A stretch of DNA of 24,334 bases from Theodoxus fluviatilis (Eukaryota; Mollusca; Gastropoda; Cycloneritida; Neritidae): NCBI GenBank assembly GCA_034096865.1, contig JAWQFJ010016993.1, positions 25,001 to 49,334 of the forward strand. Reading direction: 5' to 3'. The notes under the pieces are model-generated. The model worked only from the letters and a program-made list of their open reading frames with translations, had not been told where the DNA came from and made no database searches. Below are positions 18,085-24,334 of the stretch, piece by piece. The position numbers and the translations under genes were made by a program. Positions within the stretch are counted from its first letter, which is position 1. Every line of letters begins with the position of its first letter.

Positions 18085-18360
18085 ATGGTATGTCGGGGAA
18101 ACTAGCCAACAGCTCCGCCAGCGCTCCGCCAGCGCATGAACAGCCATCGCGCTACCATCAGGAACGGTTCCCCCCTGCCTGTGGCCGAGCACTTCAATCT
18201 CCCGAGCCACGCCACCTCTGACATGCTCGTCAGTGTGCTAAGAGGTGGACTGACGGACCTACACCGACGCAGAGTGGCTGAGCTCAAACTCATTTCGAAA
18301 TTCCGTACCCACGAGAATGGCCTCAATAGGGACATGGGACTCCTGAGTCACTACCGATAA
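18085..18360 (+). pseudogene. Penelope-like GIY-YIG endonuclease, truncated and frameshifted
   Basis: The first frame reads WYVGETSQQLRQR, the YIG half of the motif; the GIY half is missing. An 11-bp tandem duplication, GCTCCGCCAGC at 18112-18122 and 18123-18133, throws the frame. The frame resumes at ATG 18136 as MNSHRATIRNG, then PVAEHFNLPSH, DMLVSVLRGG, RRRVAELKLI (E49 fits the conserved metal-binding Glu) and ends HENGLNRDMGLLSHYR at TAA. The order H.F/H..DM/RR..E..LI/GLN.D.G..SHY matches the C-terminal endonuclease of Penelope-like elements. The methionine at 18136 is internal to the domain and not a start. Confidence 0.82.
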
Positions 18361-18748
18361 AGCTGTCCCCGCACGCCCTTTTAGTGCGTACCCTGTTGTG
18401 GCCGCTCCCGCCCTGCGTTGTTGGTGCAAAGCACTCCTTTTGGCTTCCTTCACTGAACTCTCCTCACTACCTCGCCGCCCTGCACGTGATTCACCTGCCC
18501 TTTTCACACTATATATTTCTATTCCACAGCCAGCCTTGTTACTTTGGTCTGATGAAGAAGCCACAGCTTCGAAAGCTTGCCGTAGAAGAAGCCCAGAGCA
18601 CCGCTGCACGCCCTCCGTGGTGCCCTGCCGACCCGCTGCCTCTCCATCCCGTGGCGGGTATTTCCCGCATCGGCTGCAGATTAACCCCCAAGCGGCCCTT
18701 TTCAGGGCCATATTTGCTCAAGAAAGAATCATTGTCGGTTGCTTGTCT
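18361..18748 (+). other. Penelope 3' noncoding region
   Basis: GC-rich, without a recognisable gene apart from the hammerhead-like core. GTCGGTTG at 18734 is inverted at 18772 (CAACCGAC), so the right end of the fragment can fold into a second, longer hairpin that spans the 16-bp repeat. Confidence 0.4.
18549..18574 (+). ncRNA. Hammerhead-ribozyme-like core, 3' of GIY-YIG
   Basis: CTGATGA (18549-18555), one A, a perfect 5-bp stem GAAGC/GCTTC with a CACA loop, then GAAA (18571-18574) reproduce the conserved core plus stem II of hammerhead ribozymes, which Penelope-like elements carry. One extra A lies between the core and the stem. I could not draw a convincing stem III with the required UH cleavage site, so it may be inactive or a chance match. 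Confidence 0.4.
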
Positions 18749-18889
18749 TCCTCTCTTTTTCAGTAAATTTACAACCGACCCCGGCACTTAGATATATCCA
18801 CACACATACATACACAGGCACAAACACATTTACACACGCCATTATTCTATACACCCCTCCCTTTGCTCACCCCTTTCTCTGTCCACACA

Positions 18890-19060
18890 CCCCTCCCGCT
18901 GTCTACACACACCCTCCCTCCGTGTAAACACCCCTACCTCTGTCTACACACCCCTCCCGCTGTCTACACACACCCTCCCTCCGTGTAAACACCCCTACCT
19001 CTGTCTACACACCCCTCCCGCTGTCTACACACACCCTCCCTCCGTGTAAACACACACACA
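18890..19060. repeat. 61-bp higher-order repeat, three copies
   Basis: GTCTACACACACCCTCCCTC recurs at 18901, 18962 and 19023. Each 61-bp unit is three diverged ~20-bp units including a GTGTAAACACCCC variant. This is the diverged margin of the following array. Confidence 0.9.
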
Positions 19061-20420
19061 CACCCTCTGTCTACACACGCCTCCCTCTGTCCACACACAC
19101 ACCCTCTCTGTCTGCACACACCCTCCCTCCGTCTACACACCTCTACCTGTGTCTACACACACACACACACACTCTGTCTACACACACCTCCCTCTGTCCA
19201 CACACACACCCTCTCTCTGTCTACACACACCCCTCCCTGTGTCTACACACCCCTCCCTGTGTCTACACACCCCTCCCTGTGTCTACACACCCCTCCCTGT
19301 GTCTACACACCCCTCCCTGTGTCTACACACCCCTCCCTGTGTCTACACACCCTTCCCTGTGTCTACACACCCCTCCCTGTGTCTACACACCCCTCCCTCT
19401 GTCTACACACCCCTCCCTGTGTCTACACACCCCTCCCTCTGTCTACACACCCCTCCCTGTGTCTACACACCCCTCCCTGTGTCTACACACCCCTCCCTGT
19501 GTCTACACACCCCTCCCTCTGTCTACACACCCCTCCCTGTGTCTACACACCCCTCCCTGTGTCTACACACCCCTCCCTGTGTCTATACACCCCTCCCTCT
19601 GTCTACACGCCCCTCCCTGTGTCTACACACCCCTCCCTGTGTCTACACACCCTCCCTCAGTCTACACACCCTTACCTGTGTCTACACACCCCTCCCTCTG
19701 TCTACACACCCTTCCATGTGACTACACACCCCGACCTCTGTCTACACACCCCTCCCTGTGTCTACACACCCTTCCATGTGTCTACACACCCTTACCTGTG
19801 TCTACACACCCCTCCATGTGTCTACACACCCTTACCTGTGTCTACACACCCCTCCATGTGTCTACACACCCTTACCTGTGTCTACACACCCCTCCATGTG
19901 TCTACACACCCGTACCTGTGTCTACAAACCTCTTCATGTATCGAAACACCCCTCCATGTGTCTACACACACCCTTACATGTGTCTACACACACCCTTACA
20001 TGTGTCTACACACACCCTTACATGTGTCTACACACACCCTTACATGTGTCTACACACCCTTACCTGTGTCTACACACCTCTTCATGTGTCGAAACATCCC
20101 TCCATGTGTCTACACACACCCTTACATGTGTCTACATACCCCTCCATGTGTCTACACACACCCTTTCATGTGTCGAAACACCCCTCCATGTGTCTACACA
20201 CACCCTTACATGTGTCTACATACCCCTCCAGGTGTCTACACACACCCTTTCATGTGTCTACACACCCTTACCTGTGTCTACACACCCCTCCCTGTGTCTA
20301 CACACCCTTACCTGTGTCTGCACACCTCTTCATGTGTCGAAACACCCCTCCATGTGTCTACACACACCCTTACATGTGTCTACACACCCTTCCATGTGTC
20401 TACATACCCCTCCATGTGTC
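19061..20420. repeat. 20-bp minisatellite TCTACACACCCCTCCCTGTG
   Basis: The 20-bp unit is nearly homogeneous from 19240 to 19640, then alternates CCTCCATGTG and CTTACCTGTG units, and finally carries ACACACCCTTACATG insert variants and TCGAAACACC variants. Long plus-strand open frames (Thr/Pro/Cys/Leu/His-rich) arise from the stop-free unit and are not taken as genes. Confidence 0.97.
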
Positions 20421-20424
20421 TACA

Positions 20425-20690
20425 GAGTGAGCTCTGTTCGACGACAGACTTCTGTCGCTACTGCGATGCGTTTGTATGACCAATCTTCGATCAGACCAAG
20501 GCAGCTGGAAACAAGTTCGACAGAATTTGATAAGTGTTCTCAAACATACTTCTGAGCCTGCACGTGGCTGCGCAGTCCGGGTGGGCGGGGCGCAGCAAGT
20601 CCCATTCCGAGGCTTCACGGAAACTGCTTCGCTGGAGTTGGAGTCACGTGACCTCTCAAACTAGCCCGACGGTGGGGATAGGGACGTGAG
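20425..20690. other. Unique segment, no gene recognised
   Basis: Balanced-composition DNA between arrays. It holds GTCACGTGAC (20644-20653), a perfect palindrome of the bHLH-zip (CLEAR/E-box) type. Short ORFs on both strands lack recognisable domains. Confidence 0.45.
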
Positions 20691-20710
20691 TGAGGGTGAA
20701 AAAAAATAGG

Positions 20711-20790
20711 AGGGAGGGTTGGGGGTGGGGTGATTGGGGTTGGGGGTGGGGCGATTGGGGTTAGGGGTAGGGTGATTGGGGGTGGGGGCA
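20711..20790. repeat. G-rich 21-bp repeat with telomere-like variants
   Basis: GGGGGTGGGG followed by YGATTGGGGTT recurs at 20721, 20742 and 20763, the third copy degenerate. It includes GGGGTTAGGGGTAGGG. At least eight G-runs make it a strong G-quadruplex candidate. It is too short and irregular to be telomeric. Confidence 0.85.
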
Positions 20791-20799
20791 GTAGAGGGC

Positions 20800-21060
20800 C
20801 TAAGTGAAAAAGGGAAGGAAGAAACAGCGCGGTTTCTAAAAAGATCTCTCTAACACCAGTGCGCCAGCCAGGCGTGAAGGAGCAAAAATGAATTCCCGCC
20901 CGACACTCTCTCGGCAGAGGCCAATCGATCTGGAGCGCTCTCTTAACCAGCTTTTCAAAGGCGTTTGGGAAGGAGATCCTGTTTAGAAGCAAAACCGTGC
21001 TAGAAGAATGTGATGAACCTGTTTCTCCTGCACTGAGTGGTCCTCTTCCTGTAATTGAAT
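20800..21060. other. Unique segment, no gene recognised
   Basis: About 260 bp between the G-rich block and the terminal array. It is open on the minus strand in continuity with the array, but it shows no domain, start context or splice evidence that would support a coding exon. Confidence 0.4.
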
Positions 21061-24000
21061 CTACCGTGTCCCTGTCTGTAGTCCTGTACAGTGTCCCTGT
21101 CTGTCTGTAGTCATGTACAGTGTCCCTGTCTGTAGCCCTGTACAGTGTCTCTGTCTGTATGTAGCTCTGTACAGTGTCCCTGTCTGTAGTCCTGTACAGT
21201 GTCCCTGTATGTAGCCCTGTACAGTGTCTCTGTCTGTATGTAGCCCTGTACAGTGTCCCTGTCTGTAGCCCTGTGCAGTGTCCCTCTCTGTATGTAGCCA
21301 TGTACAGTGTCCCTGTCTGTAGCCCTGTACAGTGTCCCTGTCTGTAGCCCTGTACAGTGTCCCTGTCTGTAGCCCTGTACAGTGTCCCTGTCTGTAGCCC
21401 TGTACAGTGTCCCTGTCTGTAGCCCTGTACAGTGTCTCTGTCTGTTGCCCTGTACAGTGTCCCTGTATGTAGCCCTGTACAGTGCCCCTGTCTGTCTGTA
21501 GTCCTGTACAGTGTCCCTGTATGTAGCCCTGTACAGTGTCTCTGTCTGTATATAGCCCTGTACAGTGCCCCTGTCTGTATGTAGCCCTGTACAGTGTCCC
21601 TCTCTGTAGCCCTGTACAGTGTCCCTGTCTGTCTGTAGTCCTGTACAGTGTCCCTGTATGTAGCCCTGTACAGTGTCTCTGTTTGTATGTAGCCCTGTAC
21701 AGTGTCCCTGGCTGTCTGTAGCCCTGTACAGTGTCGATGTCTGTAGCCCTGTACAATGTCTCTGTCTGTAGCTCCGTACAGTGTCCCTGTCTGTCTGTAG
21801 CCATGTACGGTGTCTCTGTCTGTAGCCCTGTACAGTGTCACTGTCTGTAGCCCTGTACAGTGTCCCCGTCTGTCTGTAGCCCAGTACAGTGTCCCTGTCT
21901 GTCTGTAGCCCTGTACAGTGTCTCTGTCTGTAGCCCTGTACAGTGTTCCTGTCTGTAGCTCTGTACGGTGTCCCTGTCTGTAACCCTGTACAGTGTCTCT
22001 GTCTGTATGTAGCCCTGTACAGTGTCCCTGTCTGTCTGTAGCCCTGTACAGTGTCCCTGCCTGTAGCCCTGTACAGTGTCTCTGTCTGTAGCCCTGAACA
22101 GTGTCCCTGTCTTTAACCCTGTACAGTGCCCCTGTCTGTCTATAGCCCTGTACTGTGTCCCTGTCTGTATGTAGTCCTGTACAGTGTCCCTGTCTGTCTG
22201 TAGCATTGTACAGAATCCCTGTCCGTCTATAGCCCTGTAACGTGTCAATGTCTGTCTGTAGCCCTGTACAGTGTCCCTGTCTGTCTGTAGCCCTGTACAG
22301 TGTCCCTGTCTGTCTGTAGCCCTGTACAGTGTCCCCGTCTGTCTGTAGCCCAGTACAGTGTCCCTGTCTGTCTGTAGCCCTGTACAGTGTCTCTGTCTGT
22401 AGCCCTGTACAGTGTTCCTGTCTGTAGCTCTGTACAGTGTCCCTGTCTGTAACCCTGTACAGTGTCTCTGTCTGTATGTAGCCCTGTACAGTGTCCCTGT
22501 CTGTCTGTAGCCCTGTACAGTGTCCCTGCCTGTAGCCCTGTACAGTGTCTCTGTCTGTAGCCCTGAACAGTGTCCCTGTCTTTAACCCTGTACAGTGCCC
22601 CTGTCTGTCTGTAGCCCTGTACTGTGTCCCTGTCTGTATGTAGTCCTGTACAGTGTCCCTGTCTGTCTGTAGCATTGTACAGAATCCCTGTCCGTCTATA
22701 GCCCTGTAACGTGTCATTGTCTGTCTGTAGCCCTCTACAGTGTCCCTGTCTGTCTGTAGCCCTCTACAGTGTCCCTGTCTGTCTGTAGTCCTGTACAGTG
22801 TCCCTGTCTGTCTGTAGTCCTGTACAGTGTCCCTGTCTGTCTGTAGTCCTGTACAGTGTCCCTGTCTGTCTGTAGGCCTGTACAGTGTCCCTGTCCGTCT
22901 GCAGCCCTCTACAGTGTCCTTGTCTGTCTGTAGTCCTGTACAGTGTCCCTGTCTGTCTATAGCCCTGTACTGTGTTCCTGTCTTTCTGTAGCCCTGTACA
23001 GTGTCCCTGTCTGTCTGTAGCCCTCTACAGTGTCCCTGTCTGTCTGTAGCCCTCTACAGTGTCCCTGTCCGTCTGTAGCCCTCTACAGTGTCCCTGTCTG
23101 TCAGTAATCCTCTACAGTGTCCCTGTCTGCATGTAGCCCTGTACAGTGTCCCTGTCAGTAGCCCTGTACAGTGTTCCTGTCTGTAGCCCTGTACAGTGTC
23201 CCTGTCTGTTTGTAGCCCTCTACAGTGTCCCTGTCTGTCTGTAGCCCTTTACAGTGTCCCTGTCTGTCTATAGCCCTCTACAGTGTCCCTGTCTGTAGTC
23301 CTGTACAGTGTCCCTATCTGTAGTCCTGTACAGTGTCCCTGTTTGTCTGTAGCCCTCTACAGTGTCCCTGTATGTAGCCCTGTACAGTGTCTCTGTCTGT
23401 AGCCCTGTACAGTGTCCCTGTCTGTCTTTAGCCCTCTACAGTGTCCCTGTCTGTCTGTAGCCCTGTACAGTATCCTTGTATGTAGCCCTGTACAGTGTCC
23501 CTGTCCGTCTGTAGTCCTGTACAGTGTCCCTGTCTGTCTGTAGCCCTGTACAGTGTTCCTGTCTGTCTGTAGCCCTCTACAGTGTCCCTGTCTGAATGTA
23601 GCCCTGTACAGTGTCCTTGTCTGTAGCCCTGTACAGTGTTCCTGTCTGTCTGTAGCCGTGTACAGTGTCCCTGTCTGTCTGTAACCCTGTACAGTGCCCC
23701 TGTCTGTAGCCCTGTAACGTGTCCCTGTCTGTAGCCCTGTACAGTTTCCCTGTATGTAGTCCTGTACAGTGTCCCTGTATGTAGTCCTGTACAGTGTCCC
23801 TGTCGGTCTGTAGCATTGTACAGAATCCCTGTCCGTCTGTAGCCCTGTAACGTGTCCCTGTCTGTAGCCCTATACTGTGTCCCTGTCTGTCTGTAGTCCT
23901 GTACAGTTTCCCTGTCTGTCTTTAGTCCTTTACAGTATCCCTGTCTGTCTGTAGCCCTGTACAGTGTCCCTGTCTGTAGTCCTGTACAGTGTCCATGTCT

Positions 24001-24334
24001 GTAGCCTTGTACAGTGTCCCTGTCTGTCTGTAGCCCTGTACAGTGTCCCTGTCTGTCTGTAGTCCTGTACAGTGTCCCTGTCTGTAGCCCTGTACAGTGT
24101 CCTTGTCTGTCTGTAGCCCTGTACAGTATTCCTGTCTGTCTGTAGCCCTCTACAGTGTCCCTGTCTGTCTGTAACCCTGTACAGTGTCCCTGTCTGTCTG
24201 TAGCCCTGTACAGTATTCCTGTCTGTATGTAGCCCTGTACAGTGTCCCTGTCTGTCTGTAGCCCTGTACAGTGTCCCTGGCTGCCTGTAGTCCTGTACAG
24301 TGTCCCTGTCTGTCTGTAGCCCTGTACAGTGTCC
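21061..24334. repeat. 25/29-bp minisatellite, more than 120 copies, runs off window
   Basis: CCCTGTACAGTGTCCCTGTC is followed by TGTAG (25-bp unit) or TGTCTGTAG (29-bp unit), the difference being one TCTG copy. Each unit has the 8-bp palindrome CTGTACAG or a one-base variant (CTCTACAG is common after 22730). The left third is rich in 25-bp units and the rest in 29-bp units. The minus strand is open in all frames through most units, giving a spurious frame of 700 codons (22717-20615). Confidence 0.97.
21846..22720. repeat. 469-bp tandem duplication within the terminal array
   Basis: Rare unit variants recur at a fixed offset of 469 bp: TGTCCCCGTC at 21861 and 22330, and TAGCATTGTACAGAATCC at 22201 and 22670. 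Only a few single-base differences separate the copies (for example TACGG at 21964 against TACAG). A third, partial match to the TAGCATTG block lies at 23811. Confidence 0.9.

Larger units (their letters stand above)
18058..18764 (+). mobile_element. Penelope-like element fragment bounded by 16-bp inverted repeat
   Basis: It contains the end of a GIY-YIG domain (18085-18360), a 3' noncoding part and a hammerhead-like core (18549-18574). ACTGAAAAAGAGAGGA at 18058-18073 is perfectly inverted at 18749-18764. The reverse transcriptase is absent. Penelope-like elements are known for GIY-YIG endonucleases and hammerhead ribozymes; the enclosing inverted repeat is seen directly, its origin is inferred. 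Confidence 0.75.

Noticed and set aside
19259..20479. 406-codon plus-strand Thr/Cys/Leu ORF
   Set aside because: Stop-free 20-bp repeat read in parallel frames; not protein-like.
20760..20780. Interstitial telomere
   Set aside because: Only isolated TTAGGGG-like units in an irregular G-rich repeat.
20615..22717. 700-codon minus-strand ORF
   Set aside because: It runs through mixed 25- and 29-bp units that change frame without penalty; the non-repeat tail has low-complexity Pro/Leu residues and no domain.
21061..24334. Nuclear receptor response elements in CTGTACAG units
   Set aside because: The spacing of ACA and TGT is one base, not the three needed for steroid-receptor sites.

Overview
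The window looks like intergenic DNA from an animal nuclear genome, dominated by repeats. It carries apurinic-endonuclease-type and restriction-like-endonuclease-type LINE fragments, a Penelope-like GIY-YIG fragment, a PIF/Harbinger remnant, a tRNA-like Pol III relic, TGACGTCA palindromes and very long minisatellites. A marine invertebrate, plausibly a gastropod mollusc, is my best guess; that is inference from repeat style, not a proven assignment. I see no intact host protein-coding gene. The longest open frames are by-products of stop-poor tandem repeats.

Layout. 1-2129: 32-bp minisatellite, then a degenerate ~20-bp CCCCATGCAATGCC array (2196-2545), a 48-bp x3 array with CACGTG boxes, and five perfect TGACGTCA sites spaced exactly 32 bp apart (2789-2924). 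This leads through a 26-copy 16-bp array (3197-3612) to a consensus 5' splice donor (3669), so 2.6-3.7 kb is the only stretch that resembles a promoter plus noncoding first exon. 3751-6656: a 5'-truncated, frameshifted LINE lying between two TC tracts, with a LINE C-terminal remnant on the far side of the second tract. 6862-7476: another 32-bp array. 7477-8232: unique sequence with nothing recognisable. 8234-9360: G-rich 44-bp array.

9617-13110 is a 3.5-kb DNA transposon with terminal inverted repeats (26 bp perfect outermost). It keeps the decayed first exon and the Cys-rich/acidic last exon of what was probably its own protein. Inside it lie a tRNA-like relic, an internally deleted Harbinger element (5' ends of its Myb-like and HARBI1-like genes, convergent) and an RTE-like tail.

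13330-16190 is a 21-bp array with embedded CA runs. On the minus strand 18028-16961 is a deleted LINE that keeps its CCHC knuckle and PD-X14-E nuclease motif. Head to head with it across a CATA microsatellite is a Penelope-like GIY-YIG fragment (18058-18764), broken by an 11-bp tandem duplication, followed by a hammerhead-like core and enclosed by a 16-bp inverted repeat. 18890-20420 is a 20-bp array with 61-bp higher-order units. 20425-21060 is unique DNA with a G-rich block. 21061-24334 is a 25/29-bp array containing a recent 469-bp duplication and running off the window.

The pieces do not form a pathway. They record repeated transposon insertion into, and decay within, a region where short tandem repeats keep expanding.
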